DNA of 64,000 bases from assembly GCA_013390905.1 (NCBI GenBank), contig JACATG010000004.1, forward strand, positions 1 to 64,000, written 5' to 3'. The stretch is from Marine Group I thaumarchaeote. Its GTDB lineage: Archaea; Thermoproteota; Nitrososphaeria; Nitrososphaerales; Nitrosopumilaceae. The notes under the pieces are model-generated. The model searched no databases, was not told the DNA's origin, and saw only the letters and a program-made list of their open reading frames with translations. How positions within the stretch are numbered: the stretch's first letter is position 1; each line of letters opens with the position of its first letter. Shown in pieces: positions 55,887 through 64,000 of this stretch. A program made the translations under genes and the position numbers.

Positions 55887-56194
55887 CAAAACATTCACTT
55901 TGGAATTGAATCTACATGGGTTTGGAGAGCTGTTTCAGGTCCACCACAAGCAAGATACATTGCAGAATGGAATCAACTGTATGATGTTAATTCCTATAAT
56001 TGGAGTAACAACGGTGTTCCTAATTCAATGGACTTTGATAATATCACAACTCATGAAATTGGACATGCTGTAGGAATGGGAATCCTGAATTCACATGTAC
56101 ATTAGAAACAATGCATGCGTATGCTGATTATGGTGAAATCATAAAACATGATCTTTACTTTGGCGATATCGCTGGCGTTAACGGTGTTTACTAA
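55887..56194 (+). pseudogene. truncated and frameshifted matrixin-like metalloprotease
   Basis: Frame 1 (55887 to about 56103) reads an ...GIESTWVWRAVSGPPQARYIAEW... segment and the zinc motif HEIGHAVGMG. Continuity then needs one extra base before NPEFTCTLETMHAYADYGE, which reads to the stop at 56194. In matrixins the third zinc His follows the HExxHxxGxxH pattern, so the base loss falls at this ligand. No start codon or signal peptide is visible upstream. It is a decayed paralogue of secreted metalloproteases of the type at 29634-31070. Confidence 0.8.
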
Positions 56195-56207
56195 TTTTAA
56201 AGAATAA

Positions 56208-56765
56208 TCATTCCATCATTTTCAGAGTATCTGAAGCTGTAATTATTCCTACAATCTTTGATTTCTTTGAAACTAGAATACACTTTGAGTATCTAATTAA
56301 AGGGACAAGAGCATTTGCTGGAGTATCATAATCAACTATTGGTGGAATAGGATCCATCGTGTCTGCCAGTTTAGCTTTTTTCAATTCTAGTTCTCCTATG
56401 TCTGCCAAGTGTTTTACAATTCCATCTTCAGATATTACACCTACAATCTCTGAATTATCAAAAACAGGAATCTGACTAATTGATAATTGATGCATCTTTT
56501 TGATTGCGTCGTGAAGTGTATTTGTTGGCTTTAGTTTTACAATGTCCTTACTACAAAAATCCCCTGCAATATATGGAGATGATTCCCCTTCCAACTTTGC
56601 AAGATTCTCAAAAATTTTCTTTGCTGTCTTATAGCTTGGTTGACTTCTTCCAGATTCTATCTGATTAATCATTGAGGTACTAACCCCTGTCATAGTGGCA
56701 AGTTTTTTCTGAGTAATGCCTATTTTCTGTCTAACCTGCTTGATGGACTCTATTCTAGGTAACAA
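56208..56765 (-). CDS. HTH regulator with paired CBS domains
   Basis: The 185-residue protein has an N-terminal XRE-type helix-turn-helix (about 8-60; KLATMTGVSTSMINQIESG) and a CBS-domain pair (about 70-185; a 'VGVISEDGI' loop and a 'VGIITASD' loop). CBS pairs bind adenosine nucleotides, so it may sense energy charge. The ppdK gene lies just upstream on the same strand (36 bp between), suggesting that it regulates carbon metabolism, which is inference. Start TTG at 56765. Confidence 0.88.
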   Translation of the reverse strand: MLPRIESIKQVRQKIGITQKKLATMTGVSTSMINQIESGRSQPSYKTAKKIFENLAKLEGESSPYIAGDFCSKDIVKLKPTNTLHDAIKKMHQLSISQIPVFDNSEIVGVISEDGIVKHLADIGELELKKAKLADTMDPIPPIVDYDTPANALVPLIRYSKCILVSKKSKIVGIITASDTLKMME

Positions 56766-56802
56766 TTCGTTTAGAAATAGGTTTGATTGGTTTTAAAATG
56801 TA

Positions 56803-59472
56803 TTATTTTTTCTTTCTTCTTGTCTTTTTTGGTTGCTCAATTGCTGCTTGGGCTGCTGCAACAATTGCAATTGGAATTCTATGTGGTGATGCACTTACAT
56901 AACTGAGGCCTTCATCATGACAAAACTTGATGGAATTTGGGTCTCCTCCATGTTCTCCACATATTCCAATCTCCATGTTTGGTCTAACTTTTCGTCCAGC
57001 GGCAATACAGATTTTCATTAAACTACCAACACCATTTTCATCAATTGACTGAAATGGATTTCTCTCAAGCAGTTCTTTTTCCATGTATTCTGGAAGGAAT
57101 TTTCCTTCTACATCTTCTCTACTGAAACTAAATGTCCCCTGTGTCAAGTCATTTGTACCAAAACTAAAGAATTCAGCAGTAGTTACAAGCTCATTAGCAG
57201 TCAACGCTGCTCGTACTACTTCAATCATAGTTCCAAAGCTAACTGTTAGTTTCATTTTGTGTTTGGTTTCCATCTCTTTTTCAATGGAATCAAAAATTTT
57301 CTTAATGTGATTAAGTTCCTCAATACTACTAATCTGTGGAATCATAATTTGTGGATGGGCTTTTATTTTCTGCTTCGTTAATTCGACTAGTGCCTCAAAG
57401 ACTGCACGAATTTGCATCTCATAAATTTCTGGATATGTAATTCCCACTCTTACTCCTCTGTGCCCCATCATTGGATTAACTTCTGCAAGATCTCTTGCTC
57501 TCTTTAGAATATTTTTTGCTTCTTTAATTTCGCTTGTTGCTTTCTTTAATTCTAATTTGCGAATCTTTTCTGCCAGTTCTTCAGGATTTGGTAGAAATTC
57601 ATGTAATGGTGGATCTAGTAATCTGATTGTCACTTCGTATCCTTTCATTGCCTTTAGAATTTCAATAAAGTCACTTTTTTGTAGATGTCCTAATTTTTTT
57701 AGAATTTTGGTCCTCGCTTCTATATTTTCAGCCATTATCATATCCACAAACAAACCAATTCTATCACTTCCATTGAACATTCTTTCTGTTCTACACAAAC
57801 CAATTCCTTGGGCTCCAAACTTTCTCGCAAGTTTAGCGGCTTCTGGAGTATCTGCATTCGCTCTAATCCCTAATGTTTTTGTTTTTTGTGCCCATTCTAA
57901 AATCTGCTCAAAGTCTTTTGTAACTTTTGGCTCTACTGTTGGAACCTCTCCAATAAAGACTGTACCTGCACTTCCGTCGATTGAAATTGTTTCTCCTTCT
58001 TTAATGGCTGTTCCATTTGCAATGCATGTGTTATCATCATAATCAATTTTTAATTCTGCACATCCAACTATGCATGGTTTTCCCATTCCTCTTGAAACAA
58101 TTGCAGCATGAGATGATTTTCCTCCTAAACTGGTCAAAATTCCTTCTGCTGAGAAGAATGCGGGAACATCTTCAGGTTTTGTTTCTTTTCGTATTAGAAT
58201 AACTTTTTTTCCTGCTTCTCCTAATTCTATTGCTTTTTTTACGTTAAATATTACAATTCCACTTGCAGCTCCTGGAGACGCTGCAATTCCTTTTGCTAAT
58301 TGTTTATAATTTTTAATCTTTGATTCATCCATTGTTCTGTGAAGTAATGCTTCTAATTGTTGTGCAGGAATTCTTGTAAGTGCTTTATTTTTATCAATTA
58401 ATTTTTCTTTTACCATATCAACTGATGTTTTTACAAGTGCCACTGCACTCATCTTTGCAGTTCTTGTTTGTAATAGATAGAATTTACCTTGTTCAATAGT
58501 AAATTCAATGTCTTGTGGTTCTCTGAAATGTTTTTCTAATTTTGTACATGCATTACTTAATTCTTTGTATGATTTTGGCATATCTTTTTTTAATAATTTG
58601 ATATTCTTTCCTGTTCTAACTCCTGCGACAACATCTTCTCCTTGGGCATTAATTAGATATTCACCTTCCATCTCCTTTTTGCCATTACTACCATTTCTTG
58701 TAAATACAACTCCTGTTGCACTATCGTCTCCCATATTTCCAAATACCATTGTGACAACATTTACTGCAGTTCCATTAGCAATGTCTTTTGTTATGTTATT
58801 TTTTTCACGATAAACTATTGCTCTTTCCCCCATCCAGCTTTTGAAAACAGCTTCTATTGCCAATCTTAATTGTTCATTAGGGGCATCTGGAAATTTTTTC
58901 TTTGTATGCATCTCGCAGATTTTTTTATATTCTGATACAATTTTCTTTAATGATTTAACATTTAGTTTACTGTCTTCTGTTATTCCCTGTTTGGCTTTTG
59001 CAGAGTCTAATACATGATCAAATTTTTCATCATTTACTCCAAATACAACTTTACCAAATAATTGAATAAATCTCCTATACGAATCCCATGAGAAGCGTGG
59101 ATTTTTTGTTTGCTCAGCAAACCCTTCAACTGTTTTCTCATTTAACCCTAAATTCAAAACTGTGTCCATCATTCCTGGCATTGAGATAGCTGCACCAGAA
59201 CGCACTGAAACTAATAGTGGCTTTTTTGTTGAATTCCATTTTTTACCTGTCTTTTTTTCCATTTTTGCAATATTTTTCATTACTAATGGCATAACATCTT
59301 TGGAAAGTTTTCTATTGTTTTCATAATACTTGTTACAAACTTCAGTTGTAATGATAAATCCTGACGGTACTGGAAGTTTTAGTCGAGTCATCTCACTTAA
59401 TCCTGCACCTTTTCCGCCTAGAAGCATTCTATTTTTACTGTCTGCTTCTTCAAATGCATAAACTGGTTTCAT
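56803..59472 (-). CDS. ppdK: pyruvate, phosphate dikinase
   Basis: Interconverts pyruvate, ATP and phosphate with phosphoenolpyruvate, AMP and pyrophosphate; here it should make PEP for gluconeogenesis. The ATP-grasp domain opens with GGKGAGLSEM and has SVRSGAA. The swivelling phosphohistidine domain has GGKSSHAAIVSRGMGKPC (catalytic His in SSHAA), and the PEP domain ends with the catalytic Cys in GICGEHGGDP. The ATG at 59472 gives 889 residues beginning MKPVYAFEEAD; a TTG 12 bp upstream is possible. Confidence 0.96.
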   Translation of the reverse strand: MKPVYAFEEADSKNRMLLGGKGAGLSEMTRLKLPVPSGFIITTEVCNKYYENNRKLSKDVMPLVMKNIAKMEKKTGKKWNSTKKPLLVSVRSGAAISMPGMMDTVLNLGLNEKTVEGFAEQTKNPRFSWDSYRRFIQLFGKVVFGVNDEKFDHVLDSAKAKQGITEDSKLNVKSLKKIVSEYKKICEMHTKKKFPDAPNEQLRLAIEAVFKSWMGERAIVYREKNNITKDIANGTAVNVVTMVFGNMGDDSATGVVFTRNGSNGKKEMEGEYLINAQGEDVVAGVRTGKNIKLLKKDMPKSYKELSNACTKLEKHFREPQDIEFTIEQGKFYLLQTRTAKMSAVALVKTSVDMVKEKLIDKNKALTRIPAQQLEALLHRTMDESKIKNYKQLAKGIAASPGAASGIVIFNVKKAIELGEAGKKVILIRKETKPEDVPAFFSAEGILTSLGGKSSHAAIVSRGMGKPCIVGCAELKIDYDDNTCIANGTAIKEGETISIDGSAGTVFIGEVPTVEPKVTKDFEQILEWAQKTKTLGIRANADTPEAAKLARKFGAQGIGLCRTERMFNGSDRIGLFVDMIMAENIEARTKILKKLGHLQKSDFIEILKAMKGYEVTIRLLDPPLHEFLPNPEELAEKIRKLELKKATSEIKEAKNILKRARDLAEVNPMMGHRGVRVGITYPEIYEMQIRAVFEALVELTKQKIKAHPQIMIPQISSIEELNHIKKIFDSIEKEMETKHKMKLTVSFGTMIEVVRAALTANELVTTAEFFSFGTNDLTQGTFSFSREDVEGKFLPEYMEKELLERNPFQSIDENGVGSLMKICIAAGRKVRPNMEIGICGEHGGDPNSIKFCHDEGLSYVSASPHRIPIAIVAAAQAAIEQPKKTRRKKK

Positions 59473-59504
59473 TTTTACAATCAACCAATCCCAAAAAGGG
59501 GGTA

Positions 59505-60161
59505 TTAAACCATTGACTTGGCAAATTCAGTTATTACCTTGTTCCAGTCCTTCACCTTGATAATTCCACTTGCAACAAGAATTCCTTTAGATCCTAACTC
59601 TATTGCTTTTGCTACATCTTCTCCTGAAACAATTCCTGCACCACAAAGTAATTTGGTATTGTTTTTTGCACTCTTTACTGCATCTGCAGCTTTTGTGATT
59701 AACCCTGGTTTTTCTTTAGACACTGCCTTTCCTGAACCAATTAGTTCCGGTGGCTCTATTGCAATATAATTTGGATTTAGTCTTGCATATTTTCTTGCTT
59801 CTGATACATTCTTGACACATAATACTGAAACCATTTTTAATTTTTTTAATTTTAAAACAAGTTTCGTAATTTCTTTGCTTGAAATTCTATGTTCACTATG
59901 ATTGATAAGTGAACCACTTACTTTTGATTTTTTTAATAATTCCGGAATTACAAAACCTGTGGTACTGCCTACTTTGGAATTATCAATATGTTGGGCTAAA
60001 ATTGGAATTGAGCTGTTTGCAACAAGTGCAATAAGATGTTGTGGTGGTGCAATTGCAATTTTTACTTTATATTTTTTAGATACTTTTTCTACTATTTTTA
60101 CAAATTTTATAATTCTATCTCCTGAAATTTCTTCATAATTTTTACAATTTATTACAAACAT
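59505..60161 (-). CDS. tpiA: triosephosphate isomerase
   Basis: Archaeal-type TIM of 218 residues interconverting dihydroxyacetone phosphate and glyceraldehyde-3-phosphate. Catalytic residues are visible: Lys in NCKNY, His in NHSEHR and Glu in IAIEPPELIGSG, followed by the phosphate-binding CGAGIVSG and GILVASGI loops. The short archaeal form. It lies 32 bp upstream of ppdK on the same strand, both in gluconeogenesis. Confidence 0.96.
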   Translation of the reverse strand: MFVINCKNYEEISGDRIIKFVKIVEKVSKKYKVKIAIAPPQHLIALVANSSIPILAQHIDNSKVGSTTGFVIPELLKKSKVSGSLINHSEHRISSKEITKLVLKLKKLKMVSVLCVKNVSEARKYARLNPNYIAIEPPELIGSGKAVSKEKPGLITKAADAVKSAKNNTKLLCGAGIVSGEDVAKAIELGSKGILVASGIIKVKDWNKVITEFAKSMV

Positions 60162-60204
60162 CTTTCTTTGAACCTTTTTACATTTATTTAATCCTTGATT
60201 GGGA

Positions 60205-60489
60205 TTAGTTAATTTTTGATAACTTGTCGTATTTTTTCTTCATTGTTAGTACTATCATCATCAGAATTATTGCTGCAATATTTGTGCCTATAATATACAC
60301 ATCTGACACTACGATTCCATAAATTAACCATAAAATTGCTCCAGCAGATATAAAGATCATTAAAAATTTTGAAACGTCTTTTAGACTCTTTGTTTTGTAT
60401 CCTTTGTAAATTTGTTCTACCCACCCAGTAAGAATTAAAACTCCCGCAGCAGTTCCAAGCAATGTTAGCAGAATTCCGTCAATTAGCAT
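60205..60489 (-). CDS. SemiSWEET-like sugar transporter
   Basis: The 94-residue protein has three hydrophobic helices and the PQ-loop/MtN3 architecture: GWVEQIYKGYKTKSLKDVS (the canonical P-Q...KTKS-x-x-x-x-S after helix 1, with Glu-Gln for Pro-Gln), a central helix and a third with G-x-N. SemiSWEETs dimerise to move sugars passively. It lies between tpiA and polB, all on one strand, but its substrate is unknown. Confidence 0.85.
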   Translation of the reverse strand: MLIDGILLTLLGTAAGVLILTGWVEQIYKGYKTKSLKDVSKFLMIFISAGAILWLIYGIVVSDVYIIGTNIAAIILMMIVLTMKKKYDKLSKIN

Positions 60490-60497
60490 ATTTTACA

Positions 60498-63062
60498 CTA
60501 ACTCCAAAAGAATTCATCCAGTCCTGTTTGTTTTGGCTTCCCCAAAATTGTATCAAAATCTAAATCCATTGATGATGTTATCTGTTCTAGTGTTGATTCT
60601 AAAAACTCCATGTACTTTTTAGAATCAATCTCTTCTTTTTTTGCCATCTCTACTGGCTTTACTCCTGGTTTATTTAGAATTTTAATGTAAGAAATAATAT
60701 CTCCTTTCTTTACTTCTCTAATTGACTCTAATTGTTTCGCGGCTCTAACATGTTGAGGAATTGTCTTTGTATATTCTGATATTGACTTGCTAAGCATTAC
60801 GTTGAATGTTAGATCTTCTAGTGGGATTTCTTTTGCTTCTAACTTTTTACTACATATTGCAATTTTTTCTGAAATTTCTTTTTTTGCATTTTTGAAATCA
60901 TCCATTGTTTGGACTTTGGAAAGTACATCAAGCAAGTCATAAAACAATTTTTTGATAAATGGAGGCGTGTGTGACTTTTTTCCTGTAAGTCCTTTAACAT
61001 CCACCTTTCCATCTTTTGTTACGCCAAGATAGTTTTTCTTTCTATTACTTAATACACAATATCTGTATGTTTTGTCAATCTCTAAATCTACTCCGTGGTC
61101 TTTCTTTGCCTGTTCTATTACCTGTTGAATTTGTTCTTCAGTTGGTTTTTTGATAAATAATGAATCTGTATCTCCATAAAGAACTTCAATACCTATCTCT
61201 TCACATTTTTTGATTGTCTCTAAAATTGTATGTCTGCCAATTGCAGTTGTTGCCTCTGCTGCTGGAAGAAAGTATAATGGAAAAATCTCTGCACCCATAA
61301 CACCATAACTTGCATTTAGAATCACTTTGAGTGCTTGACTAATTACAGAATATTGCTGCCTTTGCTCATCAGTTAAACTCTCTTTTTTTGATAGATTCTT
61401 GTAGTAATTTACTCTCAAATCCCTTAGCGAGCCAATAATCATTGATGTTAGTCCATTCTTCTTTGAGCAAGTCCAATGATTTGTTTGTGGAATTGTATTT
61501 TTCTTACAGTCTTCATGAGGACATCTCACTGTCTCATATGATATGTTTCTAACTTTGATAATGCTAGGATATAGACTTGCAAAGTCCATGACAACTACAT
61601 CAAAATGAATTCCTTCTTTAGGATCAATTACAAGTCCTCCTCTAAATTTTTTATCTTTTATTACTGCATCTGATAAAACTCCTTCTGATCTTCTCTCAAG
61701 TTCTTCTCTTTTTGGAATTAAATAATTTCTTTTTCTGTGTTCATAATAGAACAAACTTCTAATCCATTGGGATACCCCCATCCTTGCAACATCGTCAATT
61801 GGCATTCTTCCAATTCTTGCAATAATTACAAGCATGTTCATTAACAGATCATTGTTAAAGCTAGTAAGCTCGTATGTCAGAAGAGCATCATTGTAACAAT
61901 AATTTGCAGTTTGATAGAGGGTTAGCTGATCAAACTCTAATCCATAATCTATCTTTTCTTTGCCAATCAAAGCCTTTGAGACACTATTTAGTGAAAAATT
62001 TGTATATTTTTGACTAAATACATAGATTTGAAATGCGCGATTCGAAAAAGTTCTATACAAATCAAGATGAACTCCTTTTTTTAGTGTTGCAGAATTTCTC
62101 ATCATGTAGAGCGGATTCATTGAGTTTTTGATTCCAAGTCTTTCTGCTCTGTTGTAAAGATATGGCAAATCAAATTCGTCACCATTGTATGTAATAACAA
62201 ACGGAAATTCTTTGATGATATCAAATGCATCTTGTATCATCTCTTTTTCTTTGTCCAAGTCATAGAATACAATCTTGATACTTTGGTCCAGTTCGTTTGT
62301 TCCTTCTTCAGTTCCCTCTGTTTTGAGCACAAAAATCTGGTCAAATCCATCAGAGCCTTTGAATCCAATTGCAGTTACTTTTTTCTCTGCAACTTTTGGG
62401 TCTGGAATTCGACCAATCACTGATTCTACTTCAATGTCAACACTAAGTCTTTTTATTTTTGGAATCGGTTGGTTTAGTAAATCTGCCCATTCTAAAATAA
62501 ATTTCTTGAATTGTTCGGGATCAACCATACTTTCACTATCTACTTTATCCCACAGCAAACTTTTCAGTGCAATTTTAACTTCGGTTGGAATTTCTAGTTC
62601 GACTGCTTTTTGATCAAGCTTTCCATCTTTAATTTCATAATATTTTCCAACAATTAATTTCCTGTCATAAAGATAGTTTTCATAATATTTGATATCTGAC
62701 TCCCAAGTTTCAATTATGTTTCTGATACTTTTGTCACCAGCTGTTCCTCCAATTGCTAGAGGATCTGCTACTATGATCTTTGACATGTCAATTTCTTTAT
62801 CTTTTAGTAAATCATATCGCTGAACGGTTTTGATTTCAAGAACGTCATCTCTTTCCTGAAGAAAATCTAACTCTTCCGGTGCTAATCTTGAATAGCAATA
62901 AGGTTTGTGACCTGTTTCATCTTTCCACAAGATAAGTTTCTGTGATTTTGGCTCATAGAATTTTAAAACTACAGATTTTGAAATATTGTCATATGCAGCT
63001 GATACCAACATTGATGGTGGCATTGATTCAATTTTTTCAATCTCTGTTACATTTACTTGCAT
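60498..63062 (-). CDS. polB: B-family DNA polymerase
   Basis: The replicative-type archaeal PolB, 854 residues. The 3'-5' exonuclease motif I is DIEVES, motif II TYNGDEFDLPYL and motif III YCYNDALLTYEL. The polymerase motifs DFASLYPSI (A), KVILNASYGVMG (B) and YGDTDS (C) are intact, so it should be an active proofreading polymerase. The C-terminus ends KQTGLDEFF, resembling a PCNA-interaction motif. The dCMP deaminase gene starts 4 bp upstream on the same strand. Confidence 0.97.
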   Translation of the reverse strand: MQVNVTEIEKIESMPPSMLVSAAYDNISKSVVLKFYEPKSQKLILWKDETGHKPYCYSRLAPEELDFLQERDDVLEIKTVQRYDLLKDKEIDMSKIIVADPLAIGGTAGDKSIRNIIETWESDIKYYENYLYDRKLIVGKYYEIKDGKLDQKAVELEIPTEVKIALKSLLWDKVDSESMVDPEQFKKFILEWADLLNQPIPKIKRLSVDIEVESVIGRIPDPKVAEKKVTAIGFKGSDGFDQIFVLKTEGTEEGTNELDQSIKIVFYDLDKEKEMIQDAFDIIKEFPFVITYNGDEFDLPYLYNRAERLGIKNSMNPLYMMRNSATLKKGVHLDLYRTFSNRAFQIYVFSQKYTNFSLNSVSKALIGKEKIDYGLEFDQLTLYQTANYCYNDALLTYELTSFNNDLLMNMLVIIARIGRMPIDDVARMGVSQWIRSLFYYEHRKRNYLIPKREELERRSEGVLSDAVIKDKKFRGGLVIDPKEGIHFDVVVMDFASLYPSIIKVRNISYETVRCPHEDCKKNTIPQTNHWTCSKKNGLTSMIIGSLRDLRVNYYKNLSKKESLTDEQRQQYSVISQALKVILNASYGVMGAEIFPLYFLPAAEATTAIGRHTILETIKKCEEIGIEVLYGDTDSLFIKKPTEEQIQQVIEQAKKDHGVDLEIDKTYRYCVLSNRKKNYLGVTKDGKVDVKGLTGKKSHTPPFIKKLFYDLLDVLSKVQTMDDFKNAKKEISEKIAICSKKLEAKEIPLEDLTFNVMLSKSISEYTKTIPQHVRAAKQLESIREVKKGDIISYIKILNKPGVKPVEMAKKEEIDSKKYMEFLESTLEQITSSMDLDFDTILGKPKQTGLDEFFWS

Positions 63063-63066
63063 TTTC

Positions 63067-63594
63067 TCACACAGAATTTTCGTATTTGCCGGCTAGCTCT
63101 TTTGCCCATTTAGCAATATTGCTTTTATCTAGTTGAACCAATTCCACTTTTGCCTCTTTTATCAAATCAAAATTAGCTTCTGGATAAGAATCAAGACAAA
63201 CAAATTTTCTAATTCCAATTGTTATTGCCATTTTAGTGCATTCTAGGCATGGAACAAACGTTGTATACAGTATTGCTCCTTTTGATCCAGCCTCAATTCC
63301 TAAAATTGCACAATGCATTATGGCGTTTGCTTCTGCGTGATTACAAATACATCTATCAAGTGATGCCCCTGACTCTATTTTTCCCTCCATTCTAAGTTGA
63401 CATCTCTCACAACCTCCTTCAAAACAATTTTTGATTCCAGGAGGTGTCCCATTATATCCTGTTGCTAACTGTCTATTGTTTCTAACAATTACTGCACCAA
63501 CTTGTCTTGTCATGCAGTTTGAACGAAGTTTTGCCAGTTCTGCTTGCAGCATAAAGTATTCATCCCAATTTGGTCTATCAAAAGAACTGTTCAC
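63067..63594 (-). CDS. deoxycytidylate (dCMP) deaminase
   Basis: A zinc-dependent cytidine/dCMP deaminase of 175 residues producing dUMP for dTMP synthesis. The zinc site shows HAEANA (catalytic Glu) and PCLECTK (two Cys). The GQVGAVIVRNNRQLATGYNG-like N-terminal region (here RQVGAVIVRNNRQLATGYNG) is that of the dCMP-deaminase/ComEB group. It sits directly upstream of polB, consistent with nucleotide supply for replication. Confidence 0.93.
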   Translation of the reverse strand: MNSSFDRPNWDEYFMLQAELAKLRSNCMTRQVGAVIVRNNRQLATGYNGTPPGIKNCFEGGCERCQLRMEGKIESGASLDRCICNHAEANAIMHCAILGIEAGSKGAILYTTFVPCLECTKMAITIGIRKFVCLDSYPEANFDLIKEAKVELVQLDKSNIAKWAKELAGKYENSV

Positions 63595-63734
63595 ACAAAT
63601 TCTGCTTGTCTACTCAATATATGGTTCGCGCTAGTTAAAATTTTGTTGTTTTATTGATGTTGATAATTGAGTAATAGATAGCATTTTGCTATACAAAAGC
63701 ATAAAATCAATAAATTCTGATTTTTCTTTGTAGA

Positions 63735-64000
63735 ATGACTCAATACATTGAGAAAAAATATGTCCAAAAAAACTCTATAGAAAAACGAGATTATCAAGTA
63801 AATCTTGCAAATCAGGCAATTAAAGAAAATTGTATTGTGGTTTTACCTACTGGTCTTGGAAAGACTGCTATCGCACTAAACGTAATTGCAGAATATTTAG
63901 CAAAAGGAACAGGAGGGGCATTGTTTTTGGCTCCAACCAGAGTTTTGGTACACCAACATTATGAATTCCTTAAAGCAAATCTCACTTTAGATGACATTTC
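63735..64000 (+). CDS. Hef/XPF-type helicase, N-terminal part (runs off the window)
   Basis: ATG at 63735 opens a frame continuing past the window end; 88 codons are visible. Motif Ia/I of a superfamily 2 helicase is seen as VVLPTGLGKTAIAL (Walker A, GLGKT) with ALFLAPTRVLVHQHYEFL. The N-terminal RDYQVNLANQAI matches the Hef/FANCM group. Hef acts on stalled forks. The nuclease part, if any, would lie outside. It diverges from the dCMP-deaminase/polB operon. Confidence 0.85.
   Translation, partial: MTQYIEKKYVQKNSIEKRDYQVNLANQAIKENCIVVLPTGLGKTAIALNVIAEYLAKGTGGALFLAPTRVLVHQHYEFLKANLTLDDI

Overview
The window is archaeal and fits a low-GC ammonia-oxidising Nitrososphaerota (Thaumarchaeota) genome of the Nitrosopumilus/Nitrosarchaeum type (Nitrosopumilaceae). 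The evidence is an archaeal 16S-23S rRNA operon with no spacer tRNA and no linked 5S gene, and archaeal information-processing genes (TBP, TFB, EF-1alpha, S10, Rpo12-like, PolB, YchF, NreA, a Hef-type helicase). There is also a methylmalonyl-CoA module and a 3-hydroxybutyryl-CoA dehydrogenase, as expected for the thaumarchaeal 3-hydroxypropionate/4-hydroxybutyrate carbon cycle. Many start codons lie about 25-28 bases downstream of a TATA-like box with no Shine-Dalgarno sequence, suggesting leaderless transcripts. Genus-level placement is inference.

Layout. 1-16.5 kb: a run of zinc-ribbon and zinc-finger microproteins, fructose-1,6-bisphosphate aldolase/phosphatase, the EF-1alpha/S10/Rpo12 cluster, cupins, a SLOG-family protein, a hydroxyacyl-CoA dehydrogenase, methyltransferase, TBP, HIT protein, a J-domain/ferredoxin fusion, a TPR protein and a glutamate-1-semialdehyde-aminomutase-like enzyme. 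16.6-21.6 kb: the rRNA operon with its two processing stems. 21.6-24.2 kb: a decayed patch (frameshifted secreted-protein gene, histidine-kinase tail) among a methyltransferase and an RDD membrane protein. 24.2-28.6 kb: MsrA and a polyhydroxyalkanoate (PHA) locus (alpha/beta hydrolase, phasin-AbrB fusion, second phasin-like protein, PhaC, PhaE) bounded on both sides by paralogous DUF6659-like proteins. 28.6-39.5 kb: TFB, a secreted TPR-metalloprotease, BirA, YchF, a BtuF-like protein, NreA and a membrane-anchored HNH protein. 39.7-49.7 kb: CysRS, NAD synthetase, Rieske protein, S-adenosylhomocysteine hydrolase, MetRS, stand-alone Lrp ligand domains, a degenerate SelB-like factor, IlvC and the B12-binding mutase subunit. 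49.8-55.6 kb: M1 aminopeptidase, then MeaB, the mutase large subunit and the epimerase. 55.6-64 kb: a structured non-coding element, a broken metalloprotease gene, an HTH-CBS regulator, PPDK, triosephosphate isomerase, a SemiSWEET-like protein, PolB, dCMP deaminase and the start of a Hef-type helicase.

How the genes fit together. FBP aldolase/phosphatase, PPDK and triosephosphate isomerase are gluconeogenic steps. Methylmalonyl-CoA mutase (two subunits), its chaperone and the epimerase, the hydroxybutyryl-CoA dehydrogenase and biotin ligase serve carbon fixation, and the PHA locus could store the resulting hydroxyacyl-CoA as polymer. No CRISPR array, intact transposon or tRNA gene was recognised. 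The least explained parts are the DUF6659-like proteins around the PHA genes (one shares a 53-bp divergent promoter with phaE), the numerous Cys-rich microproteins, the degenerate SelB-like factor and the membrane-anchored HNH protein.
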